NCBI GenBank assembly: GCA_007280315.1
Contig: QYQC01000176.1
Location: forward strand, 1-9,512
Direction of reading: 5' to 3'
DNA length: 9,512 nt
Source of the DNA: Betaproteobacteria bacterium
Lineage (GTDB): Bacteria; Pseudomonadota; Gammaproteobacteria; Burkholderiales; SG8-39
Below are positions 1 to 5,931 of this stretch, piece after piece. The number at the start of each line of letters is the position of its first letter. The first letter of the stretch is position 1. The notes beneath the pieces are model-generated. The model was not told where the DNA came from, did no database searches, and was given only the letters and a program-made list of their open reading frames with translations. The position numbers and the translations under genes were made by a program.

Positions 1-948
1 ATGATCATCGGCGCCTCCTACGGCGGCGTGCCTTCGCTGACGGCCACCTCCGGACCGGGCCTGTCGCTGATGATCGAAGCGCTGGGGCTGGCGGTCGCGG
101 CTGAAGTGCCTATCGTGGTCGTCGACGTGATGCGCGGCGGACCTTCGACCGGCATTCCGGCGAAAAGCGAGCAAAGCGACGTGAACATCGCGGTCAACGG
201 CCTGCACGGCGATGCGCCGCGGCTGGTAATTGCGCCGAATTCCATTGGCGATTGCGTTGCGGCGACACAGTGGGCGGTGCACCTGGCCGAGGCGCTGCAG
301 TCGCCGGCGATCGTGCTCTCCGACCAGTATTTCGGGCAGACGCGCGCGGTGGTGGACCCGCCTGCCGACATCGGCCTGGTCGGCGACCGCCTGAAGGCGG
401 GCGCCGGGGCAGAAGCCTACAATCGCTACGCCGTCACCGAGTCTGGCGTTTCGCCGATGGCGATTCCGGGCACGCCTGGCACCGCGTACACGGCCGACGG
501 CCTGGAACACAATGCGCGCGGCCTGCCTTCGAGCCAGTCGGCCGACCACATCAGGCAACTGGACAAGCGCGCGAAAAAGCTGGCGCAATACGATTACGGC
601 AAACGCTGGGCCGATCTCGAGGGCGCCGGCGAACTGGCGGTCGTCACCTTCGGCTCATGCACCGGCGCGGCGCGCGAAGCGCTCGCCCGCGCCGCGGCCG
701 ACGGAATCAAGGCGCGGCTGGTGTCGCTGCGCCTGCTCAGCCCGTCGCGGCCCGAGGGCATGGCCGCCGCGCTGGCAGGCGCGACGCGCGTGCTGGTGGT
801 CGAGCAAAACCATACCGGGCAGTTGTACCGGTACTTGCGCGCGGAATATGATCTTCCGGGCGAAGTCAGGAGTTTCCGCCATCCCGGGCCGCTGCCGATG
901 CGTCCTGCAGAAATTCACCAGCAAATCACCGAATGGAGCCGCTCATGA
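1..948 (+). CDS. korA: 2-oxoacid:ferredoxin oxidoreductase, alpha subunit (KorA type), 5'-truncated by window edge
   Basis: This subunit belongs to the enzyme that oxidatively decarboxylates a 2-oxoacid (probably 2-oxoglutarate) to its acyl-CoA and reduces ferredoxin in the cytoplasm. The visible 315 residues start inside the pyrimidine-binding domain. They show the family signatures SGPG (residues 17-20), RGGPSTG (45-51), EQSD (57-60) and HGD (69-71), followed by the transketolase-C-like domain with VVEQN near residue 267. The ATG at base 1 is almost certainly an internal methionine: the catalytic N-terminal part of this domain, and the gamma domain often fused before it in KorA proteins, would lie upstream of the window. 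The gene ends in an ATGA overlap with the beta-subunit gene. The family call is firm, but 2-oxoglutarate rather than another 2-oxoacid is inferred from general resemblance to two-subunit KorAB enzymes. Confidence 0.9.
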   Translation: MIIGASYGGVPSLTATSGPGLSLMIEALGLAVAAEVPIVVVDVMRGGPSTGIPAKSEQSDVNIAVNGLHGDAPRLVIAPNSIGDCVAATQWAVHLAEALQSPAIVLSDQYFGQTRAVVDPPADIGLVGDRLKAGAGAEAYNRYAVTESGVSPMAIPGTPGTAYTADGLEHNARGLPSSQSADHIRQLDKRAKKLAQYDYGKRWADLEGAGELAVVTFGSCTGAAREALARAAADGIKARLVSLRLLSPSRPEGMAAALAGATRVLVVEQNHTGQLYRYLRAEYDLPGEVRSFRHPGPLPMRPAEIHQQITEWSRS

Positions 949-1781
949 ATTCCGCCGTCGTTGCCGCGCCGCTCACGGCGCAGGCGTTCAAGTCCGACTA
1001 CAAGCCGATCTGGTGCCCCGGATGCGGCGACTATTCGGTGCTGTCCTCGTTCACCAAGGCGTTTGCCAAGCTCAATCTGCTGCCCGAGAACATCGCCGTC
1101 GTGTCGGGCATCGGTTGTTCCTCGCGCATCCCCGCGTACACTAATTGCTATGGTTTTCACGGCGTGCACGGGCGCTCGCTCGCAGCGGCTGCCGGACTGA
1201 AGCTCGCGCGCCCCGATCTCACCGTGGTGGTCGCGAGCGGCGACGGCGACGGCTATTCCATCGGGGGCAACCACTTTCTGCACGCCTGCCGGCGCAATGT
1301 CGATCTGACCTACGTCGTCATGGACAACCATGTGTACGGCATGACCAAGGGCCAGCCGTCGCCGACCACCGAGCCCGACTGGGATTCCAAGCTTTCCCCC
1401 GGAGGCACCGGCCTGCGCACATTCAATCCACTGGTGATCGCGCTCGCCGCCGGAGCCAATTTCGTCGCGCGCGCGTTCGCAGGCGATCCCAACGACACCG
1501 CCGAACTCATCGCCGAGGCGATCCGTACGCCCGGATTCTCGTTCGTCGAGATCCTCAGCCCGTGCGTGACGTTCCGTCCGGAGCAGCGCGAGTGGAAGCA
1601 GATGGTGCGCCCGGCGCCGGTCACTACCACCGATGATGCGGCGCGCGCTGCGCGGCGCCTCATGACCGACGATGGCCTCAATATCGGCGTCCTGTACAAG
1701 GGCGATCGCGCGCCTTACCAGCCGCCGATCGGCAAAGGGAAGAAACGTCCATCTGATCTGGAAGCGGAGTTCGCACAATGA
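945..1781 (+). CDS. korB: 2-oxoacid:ferredoxin oxidoreductase, beta subunit (KorB type)
   Basis: This is the thiamine-diphosphate-binding partner of the preceding alpha subunit, 278 residues long, a normal size for the family. It has the N-terminal WCPGCGD motif (C24, C27), a further Cys in GIGCS (C58) and one in LSPC (C207). These four are plausible ligands of the beta-subunit 4Fe-4S cluster. The ThDP/Mg motif is GDGDG (99-103) followed by DNHVYGMTKGQ (127-137), which is typical. I chose ATG 945 because GGAG at 935-938 sits six bases upstream and because the start overlaps the korA stop as ATGA. An in-frame ATG at 933 would add four residues but has no ribosome binding site. No separate gamma or ferredoxin-like delta gene follows, which fits a two-subunit KorAB. 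The gene ends in another ATGA overlap. Confidence 0.93.
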   Translation: MNSAVVAAPLTAQAFKSDYKPIWCPGCGDYSVLSSFTKAFAKLNLLPENIAVVSGIGCSSRIPAYTNCYGFHGVHGRSLAAAAGLKLARPDLTVVVASGDGDGYSIGGNHFLHACRRNVDLTYVVMDNHVYGMTKGQPSPTTEPDWDSKLSPGGTGLRTFNPLVIALAAGANFVARAFAGDPNDTAELIAEAIRTPGFSFVEILSPCVTFRPEQREWKQMVRPAPVTTTDDAARAARRLMTDDGLNIGVLYKGDRAPYQPPIGKGKKRPSDLEAEFAQ

Positions 1782-2395
1782 GCACGAGCAAGAGCAAGAG
1801 CACCAAGAAGGCAGTAAAGAAGACCGTGAAGAAGGCCAAGTCCGCGATCGCGCCGAAGTCTGCCGCGGCAAAACCGGCGGGGAAGGCGGCGCCGGTCGCC
1901 AGCGCATCCGAGTTCATGGCCTACGCCTACGCCATGGAGGCGGAAGCAGCGGAGCGCTACGCCGAATTTGCCGACTCGATGGAAACGCACAACAATCGCG
2001 AGGTCGCGGAGTTGTTCCGCAAGCTCTCGCGCATCGAGCAGCGCCACGCCGATCAAATCATGGAGCAGATGGGCTGGAAGCAATCGCCGGCTACCGCCGC
2101 CGATGTTCGCTGGCGGGGCATGGAGGGGCCGGAGACCGCGGATCCGACCGAACTGCATTACCTGATGCAGCCCTATCATGCGCTGCAGATCGCCCTGCTC
2201 AACGAAAAGCGCGCGCGCGACTTCTTTGCCCATCTGGCGAAGGTCACCAAGGACGCGGGCGTACGCAAAGGCGCACTGGAGATGGAGGAGGACGAGGCGG
2301 AGCACGTGCGCCTGATTGAGGAGTGGATCAAGCGCACGCCGGTTCCTGACGACAATTGGGAAACGGATCCCGATCCGCCGATGTTGTCGGATTGA
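1778..2395 (+). CDS. Ferritin/rubrerythrin-like diiron protein with Lys/Ala-rich N-terminal tail
   Basis: This 205-residue protein has two parts. Residues 1-42 are a low-complexity basic tail of Lys, Ala, Ser, Thr and Pro with KKAVKKTVKKAK-like repeats, resembling histone-H1-like bacterial tails. Residues 43-185 form a helical ferritin-like domain with candidate diiron ligands in family order: E54 in the first helix (E-A-E-A-A-E-R-Y), E87-x-x-H90, E143, and E173-x-x-H176. No rubredoxin-type CxxC motif is present, so it is not a full rubrerythrin. It starts in an ATGA overlap with korB and probably belongs to the same transcript. A role in oxygen or peroxide defence of the iron-sulfur oxidoreductase, or in iron handling, is inferred from family and context only. 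The domain call is good; the tail's function is unknown, with DNA or polyanion binding possible. Confidence 0.8.
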   Translation: MSTSKSKSTKKAVKKTVKKAKSAIAPKSAAAKPAGKAAPVASASEFMAYAYAMEAEAAERYAEFADSMETHNNREVAELFRKLSRIEQRHADQIMEQMGWKQSPATAADVRWRGMEGPETADPTELHYLMQPYHALQIALLNEKRARDFFAHLAKVTKDAGVRKGALEMEEDEAEHVRLIEEWIKRTPVPDDNWETDPDPPMLSD

Positions 2396-2405
2396 AGTAT
2401 TGGCC

Positions 2406-2460
2406 GTAGCAGCGAGCTTGCTCGCGAATATACTTGATTCGCGAGTATGCTCGCGTCCAC
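2406..2460. repeat. REP-doublet-like palindrome (REPIN-like)
   Basis: Bases 2412-2429 (GCGAGCTTGCTCGCGAAT) pair with 2437-2454 as an 18-position stem containing one T-T mismatch and one G-U pair, around a 7-base loop (2430-2436). Each arm is itself a small hairpin: GCGAGC-TT-GCTCGC at 2412-2425, and GCGAG-TATG-CTCGC at 2441-2454. This hairpin-in-each-arm design, and the GTAGCAGCGAGCTTGCTCGCGAA-like wording of the left arm, resemble REP elements arranged as an inverted pair, as known in Pseudomonas and other proteobacteria. It fills most of the gap between the ferritin-like and RidA-like genes. No T tract follows, so it is not a canonical Rho-independent terminator. Whether it repeats elsewhere in the genome cannot be seen here. 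Confidence 0.6.
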
Positions 2461-2473
2461 TGGAGGAGAATAT

Positions 2474-2872
2474 ATGCAAGTACTGTTACCGCAAGGCTGG
2501 GCGCCGGCCATCGGCTATTCCAACGGCATCGCCGCGGCGCCGGGGCGCATCGTATTCATTGCCGGGCAGGTGGGCTGGGATGCGCAGCAGAAATTCCACT
2601 CCACTGAGATCGCGCCGCAGTTTGACCAGGCACTGCAAAACATACTGGCGGTGCTGGCCGAGGCCGGCGGACGGCCCGAGCACATCTGCCGCATAACCGC
2701 GTTCTGCTGCGACAAGCCGGCTTATCTCGCCGCGCGGCCGCAGCTGGGCGCGATCTGGAAGCGGCTGATGGGGCGGCATTACCCCTGCATGAGCATGATT
2801 TTCGTGTCCGACCTGCTCGACAGTCCGGGAAAAATAGAACTCGAAGCGACCGCGGTCGTCCCTGAAAAATAA
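2474..2872 (+). CDS. RidA-superfamily (YjgF/YER057c/UK114) protein lacking the catalytic arginine
   Basis: This small cytoplasmic protein has 132 residues, the usual length for a RidA monomer, which normally forms trimers. Family marks are YSNGIAAAPGRIVFIAGQVGWD (split here as Y15-N17 and I26-D36), the central helix with A-L-Q-N-I-L-A-V-L-A-E-A-G, and the C-terminal IELEATAVV strand (E122, E124). In canonical RidA the substrate-binding arginine lies in a P-A-R-S/T motif. The matching site here reads P104-C-M-S107, with Met in place of Arg. This argues against 2-aminoacrylate/imine deaminase activity and for one of the other Rid subfamilies. I chose ATG 2474 because GGAGGAG at 2462-2468 lies five bases upstream. 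An in-frame ATG at 2447 lies inside the palindrome and has no such site. It may be transcribed with the upstream genes or alone. Confidence 0.88.
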   Translation: MQVLLPQGWAPAIGYSNGIAAAPGRIVFIAGQVGWDAQQKFHSTEIAPQFDQALQNILAVLAEAGGRPEHICRITAFCCDKPAYLAARPQLGAIWKRLMGRHYPCMSMIFVSDLLDSPGKIELEATAVVPEK

Positions 2873-2892
2873 ACGCACCCGCAGGCATTGCC

Positions 2893-2980
2893 GCACCTCG
2901 ATCGGCCGCGAGGCCGCGTGTCGACCGCGGTCATTGCCCACGGGGAACAGCTAGCGGGATAGCCAACAGGATCGAGGTGC
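2893..2980. repeat. Long-spaced perfect inverted repeat, 11-bp arms
   Basis: GCACCTCGATC at 2893-2903 is the exact reverse complement of GATCGAGGTGC at 2970-2980, with 66 bases between. The interval contains the 10-bp palindrome GACCGCGGTC (2923-2932) and GC-rich CGGCCGCGAGGCCGCG-like sequence, and no plausible gene. It could be a regulatory looping site, a structured leader upstream of the dehalogenase-like operon, or a relic of a small mobile element. No target-site duplication is obvious at its edges. I cannot choose among these from the sequence. Confidence 0.4.
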
Positions 2981-2995
2981 TGCTGCGCACCGTGC

Positions 2996-3007
2996 ATTGT
3001 GTACAAT
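2996..3007 (+). promoter_or_regulatory. Candidate operator overlapping a -10-like box upstream of the dehalogenase/TRAP operon
   Basis: ATTGT-GT-ACAAT is a 12-bp inverted repeat with 5-bp arms, 57 bases before the start codon at 3064. It contains TACAAT (3002-3007), a five-of-six match to the sigma-70 -10 box, but no convincing -35 box stands 16-18 bases upstream. ATTGT(N2)ACAAT resembles operators of some FadR-type GntR regulators of organic-acid genes (family knowledge). An operator that covers the -10 element would suit repression relieved by substrate. No regulator gene is in the window, so this remains tentative. Confidence 0.35.
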
Positions 3008-3063
3008 CGGCCGCGGGTCGCTAACTACACTTAGAAGAGTGATCCAGGTTCCCGGAGGGTCTG

Positions 3064-4107
3064 ATGGCACGAAAGGGCGAAACTGTGTGGGTTCCACCGC
3101 CGGAACGCGCCTTACCCATGCCCGGAACCTCCGCTAACGCCTATAACGGACTGGGCGAGGCGAAGCGCAGGCAGCCGCGCCAGATCTTCTGGCAAATCGC
3201 CTGGCTGCGCCAGCCCGACGGTCACCCCTACGCGCCAGTGCTGAAGGCGGTGGTTGACCGCTTTACCGGCGTTCCTGCGTATCGCGATGTCTACGCCAAT
3301 GCCGACCGTGGTCCGCGAAAATTGCCCGATCCCGGTCCGCGCGTCGAAGATTCCGCCGAGAACTGGACGCGCCGGCTGCGCGCTTTCGCGGTCAACGAAC
3401 CGGGCGCGCGTGGCGCGGACTATCCGGGCGCGGGAAGCGAGGCGGAACTCGTGGGCGTCGCGCGCGTCGATCCCGCGTGGACCTACGCTGGGCAAACGGC
3501 GGATCATCCCTACCTCATCGTGCTCGGCATCGCGATGGACCATGCGCGACTGTCGCGCGTGCCATCGTCGGCCGAAGACCCGGAAGGCCAGCTCGAGGTG
3601 TGCGACCAGTACAACCGTGGCGCGCGCGCTGCCAACTGGCTCGCGCTCTGGATCCGCCGGCAGGGCTACCGCTCGCGCGCACACTGCGGTCCCTGGGTCG
3701 GTTCTCTCAATCTGGTTCCGGCCGCGCTTGCCTGCGGTTTCGGCGAACTGGGCAAGCACGGATCGATCATCAACCGGCAGTTCGGATCGTCGTTCCGTCT
3801 CGCAGCGGTCGAGACCGATATGCCGCTGGTGCCCGACGCTGGCGACTACTTTGGCGCCGACGATTTCTGCACGCGCTGCCAGGTATGCGCCGACGCCTGC
3901 CCGCCCGAGGCGATTTTCCGTCACAAGCAGCTGGTGCGCGGTGACACCAAGTGGTTTGTCGATTTCGACAAGTGCATCCCGTACTTCAACGAAACCTACG
4001 GCTGCGGCATCTGCATCGCCGTTTGCCCGTGGAGCACGCCCGGACGGGCGCCGACGCTGGCCGAGCGCTGGACCCGGCGCGCGCGCGACAAGGCGAGCCC
4101 AAGCTGA
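3064..4107 (+). CDS. Reductive-dehalogenase-like protein with two 4Fe-4S clusters (RdhA/QueG superfamily)
   Basis: This 347-residue protein resembles the catalytic core of corrinoid/iron-sulfur reductive dehalogenases. Key regions are GY at 201-202, the segment GELGKHGSIIN (227-237) followed by FGSSFR (240-245) and TDMPL (251-255), then cluster motif C269-x2-C272-x2-C275-x3-C279-P and second motif C304-x9-C314-x2-C317-x3-C321-PWS. The CG-x-C-x3-CPWS ending is RdhA-like rather than typical of epoxyqueuosine reductase QueG, its closest alternative. There is no twin-arginine signal at the N-terminus, so it should be cytoplasmic. It is shorter than respiratory RdhA and lacks the fused C-terminal reductase seen in self-sufficient cytosolic RdhA such as NpRdhA, ending 26 residues after the last Cys. 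ATG 3064 has GGAGGG at 3054-3059. It heads the TRAP operon. Dehalogenation and cobalamin binding are inferred, not visible. Confidence 0.75.
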   Translation: MARKGETVWVPPPERALPMPGTSANAYNGLGEAKRRQPRQIFWQIAWLRQPDGHPYAPVLKAVVDRFTGVPAYRDVYANADRGPRKLPDPGPRVEDSAENWTRRLRAFAVNEPGARGADYPGAGSEAELVGVARVDPAWTYAGQTADHPYLIVLGIAMDHARLSRVPSSAEDPEGQLEVCDQYNRGARAANWLALWIRRQGYRSRAHCGPWVGSLNLVPAALACGFGELGKHGSIINRQFGSSFRLAAVETDMPLVPDAGDYFGADDFCTRCQVCADACPPEAIFRHKQLVRGDTKWFVDFDKCIPYFNETYGCGICIAVCPWSTPGRAPTLAERWTRRARDKASPS

Positions 4108-4133
4108 ACGCGCCCTGGAACGAGGCGCCCGAC

Positions 4134-4598
4134 GTGCCAGGTCGCGTGCTGGACTGGCTGGTTCTGGGCGCCGGCGTTGTGCTCTTCGGCATGATGCTGC
4201 TGACCGTCGTAGACGTAGTCGGACGGTATTTCCTTAACACGCCCGTGAGCGGTTCAGCCGAAGCCACTGAGATGCTGCTTGCGCTAATCGTATTCGCCGG
4301 CATCCCCGCGGCCGCTGCGCGCGGCGAACATATCAGCATCGACATCCTCGAGCATGTATTGGGAGAACGGGCTCGGCGCGTGCAGGCGATCGTCGGCGGC
4401 GTATTCGCCGCGCTGGTGATGGGGGTGATGGCCTGGCGTCTGTGGCTGCGGGCGGCGGAACTGTTGAGCTACAACGAGCGCTCCTCGCATCTCAACCTTC
4501 CCGTAGGCTGGCTCGCCGCATTCCTCGCCTTCTGTGCGGCCGCCGCGGCTGCAGGATTTCTTCTGCGCGCGCGGCGCGAGCTGAGTGTAAAGCGATAG
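4134..4598 (+). CDS. dctQ: TRAP transporter small permease (DctQ family)
   Basis: This is the four-helix small membrane subunit of a TRAP (tripartite ATP-independent periplasmic) transporter, working with the large permease encoded next. From GTG 4134 the protein has 154 residues, with hydrophobic segments at about 6-26, 46-63, 83-105 and 123-144. Family features include the V-G-R-Y-F end of helix 1, E43/E46 before helix 2, and G-E-H-I-x-I-D (64-70) after it. The start is uncertain because no ATG occurs before the first helix. GTG 4134 has GAGG at 4122-4125, eight bases upstream. CTG 4104 would overlap the preceding stop as CTGA and add ten residues, and GTG 4146 is a third option. The gene lies 26 bases after the dehalogenase-like stop, or overlaps it, so co-transcription is likely. 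Confidence 0.85.
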   Translation: MPGRVLDWLVLGAGVVLFGMMLLTVVDVVGRYFLNTPVSGSAEATEMLLALIVFAGIPAAAARGEHISIDILEHVLGERARRVQAIVGGVFAALVMGVMAWRLWLRAAELLSYNERSSHLNLPVGWLAAFLAFCAAAAAAGFLLRARRELSVKR

Positions 4599-4601
4599 CC
4601 G

Positions 4602-5894
4602 ATGCTTGCCAGCATTATTGGTTTTCTCGCACTCATCGGCATTTCACTCGCCGGCGTACCCATGGCCTTCGCCATGTTTGCCATCGGCGTCGTCGGTTTC
4701 GCCCTGTTCAAGGACTGGAACGCGGCCTTCTATATGGCGGGGCAGATTTCCTACGAGACGGCGCAAAACTACGGACTGTCGGTGGTGCCGATGTTCGTGT
4801 TGATGGGCAACCTGATCAATCACTCCGGCCTGTCGAAGGAACTCTACGCGGCTGCGAATGCCTTCCTTGGCCACCGCCGCGGCGGGCTCGCCATGGCCAC
4901 CATCGCCGCCTGCGGTGGCTTCGCCGCTGTCTGTGGTTCCAGCGTCGCGACCGCGGCCACCTTGGGAAAAGTGGCGATTCCGGAAATGCGCCGCTTCGGC
5001 TATGCCGATTCACTCGCTGCCGGATCGGTTGCTGCGGGCGGTACGTTGGGGATTCTGATCCCGCCGTCGGTGGTCATGGTGATCTATGGCATCCTGACCT
5101 CGACCGACATCGGCAAGTTGTTCGCGGCAGGCATTCTGCCCGGCCTGCTGGGTATCCTTCTCTACATGGGCGCGGTGAAGTACACCGTCTGGCGCGATCC
5201 GGATGCCGGACCGCCGGGTCCGCGCGTGGCCTGGCCGGCGCGCTGGAAGGCGCTGGCCAACGTATGGGCTGTCGCCGCACTGTTCATCATGGTGATCGGC
5301 GGCATTTATCTGGGCGTCTTCACCCCGACCGAAGCGGCGGGCATCGGCGCGTTCGGCGCCTTCATTGTCGCGCTTCTGAGACGTACGCTGACGTTGTCGA
5401 TTCTGCTGCGCGTGCTGGCGGAAACGGTGCGCACCAGTGCCGTTCTTTTCATGGTGCTGATCGGCGGGCTGGTGTTCTCCAACTTTGTCAACATCGCCGG
5501 CATGCCCGATGCCATTTCGCGCTGGGTAACCGGACTCGAGATCTCGCCCGCGGCGGTGCTGCTGACGATCCTCGGCATCTATGTGCTGCTCGGTTGCGTA
5601 CTCGAGAGCATGACCATGATACTGCTCACGATACCGGTGTTCTTCCCGATCGTGCAGAAGTTGGGATTCGATCCGGTCTGGTTCGGCATCATCGTCGTCG
5701 TCGTGACCGAAGTCAGCCTGATCACGCCGCCGGTCGGATTGAATGTTTTCGTGATCAGCGGCATATTCCGGGATATCGGCACCGCCACGGTGTTTCGCGG
5801 TATCACGCCGTTCCTGGTTGCCGATATAGTTCGAATTGCGATCCTGGTCCTGGTGCCCTGGATCGTTCTGGTGTTGCCATCCATGATGCGTTGA
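4602..5894 (+). CDS. dctM: TRAP transporter large permease (DctM family)
   Basis: This 430-residue integral membrane protein carries out ion-driven substrate translocation in the inner membrane. It is hydrophobic throughout and consistent with about twelve transmembrane segments. Conserved DctM stretches are present: the N-terminal G-V-P-M-A-F-A region, the segment at residues 104-181 with CGSSVATAATLG, IPEMRRFGYADS, GGTLGILIPPS and a FAAGILPG end, and the later TPTEAAGIGAFGAF. The start ATG 4602 lies three bases after the dctQ stop; the upstream ribosome binding site is weak, so translation probably depends on coupling. The stop is at 5892-5894, just before the dctP ribosome binding sites. 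A longer open frame of 489 codons (4442-5911) overlaps in another frame, but its Arg- and Cys-rich composition marks it as a shadow. The substrate is unknown. Confidence 0.95.
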   Translation: MLASIIGFLALIGISLAGVPMAFAMFAIGVVGFALFKDWNAAFYMAGQISYETAQNYGLSVVPMFVLMGNLINHSGLSKELYAAANAFLGHRRGGLAMATIAACGGFAAVCGSSVATAATLGKVAIPEMRRFGYADSLAAGSVAAGGTLGILIPPSVVMVIYGILTSTDIGKLFAAGILPGLLGILLYMGAVKYTVWRDPDAGPPGPRVAWPARWKALANVWAVAALFIMVIGGIYLGVFTPTEAAGIGAFGAFIVALLRRTLTLSILLRVLAETVRTSAVLFMVLIGGLVFSNFVNIAGMPDAISRWVTGLEISPAAVLLTILGIYVLLGCVLESMTMILLTIPVFFPIVQKLGFDPVWFGIIVVVVTEVSLITPPVGLNVFVISGIFRDIGTATVFRGITPFLVADIVRIAILVLVPWIVLVLPSMMR

Positions 5895-5931
5895 GAGGAG
5901 AGAGGAGATGAAAATGAAAATGAAAATGAAG
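5893..5931 (+). promoter_or_regulatory. Duplicated ribosome binding site plus ATGAAA hexanucleotide repeat at the dctP start
   Basis: Bases 5893-5906 are a tandem 7-mer (GAGAGGA twice) that gives two AGGAG motifs, at 5896-5900 and 5903-5907. Downstream, 5908-5931 is four copies of ATGAAA (the last ATGAAG), giving in-frame ATGs at 5908, 5914, 5920 and 5926. The first AGGAG sits seven bases from ATG 5908 and the second six bases from ATG 5914, so both starts are well served. Gain or loss of one six-base unit would keep the frame and change only the charged start of the signal peptide. Confidence 0.6.

Noticed and set aside
915..1907. Minus-strand open frame of 330 codons opposite korB
   Set aside because: It is antisense to korB, which has complete cluster and ThDP motifs. 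The reverse frame shows no family signature.
2412..2454. Strong hairpin read as a Rho-independent terminator after the ferritin-like gene
   Set aside because: No T tract follows on either strand, and the hairpin-in-each-arm design fits a REP doublet better.
3112..3924. Minus-strand open frame of 270 codons opposite the RdhA-like gene
   Set aside because: It is a shadow of the iron-sulfur protein gene, with no ribosome binding site worth noting and no recognisable motif.
4442..5911. Open frame of 489 codons on the + strand, longer than dctM
   Set aside because: It overlaps dctQ and dctM in another frame and has an Arg/Cys-rich, non-membrane composition. The 430-residue DctM frame carries all family motifs.
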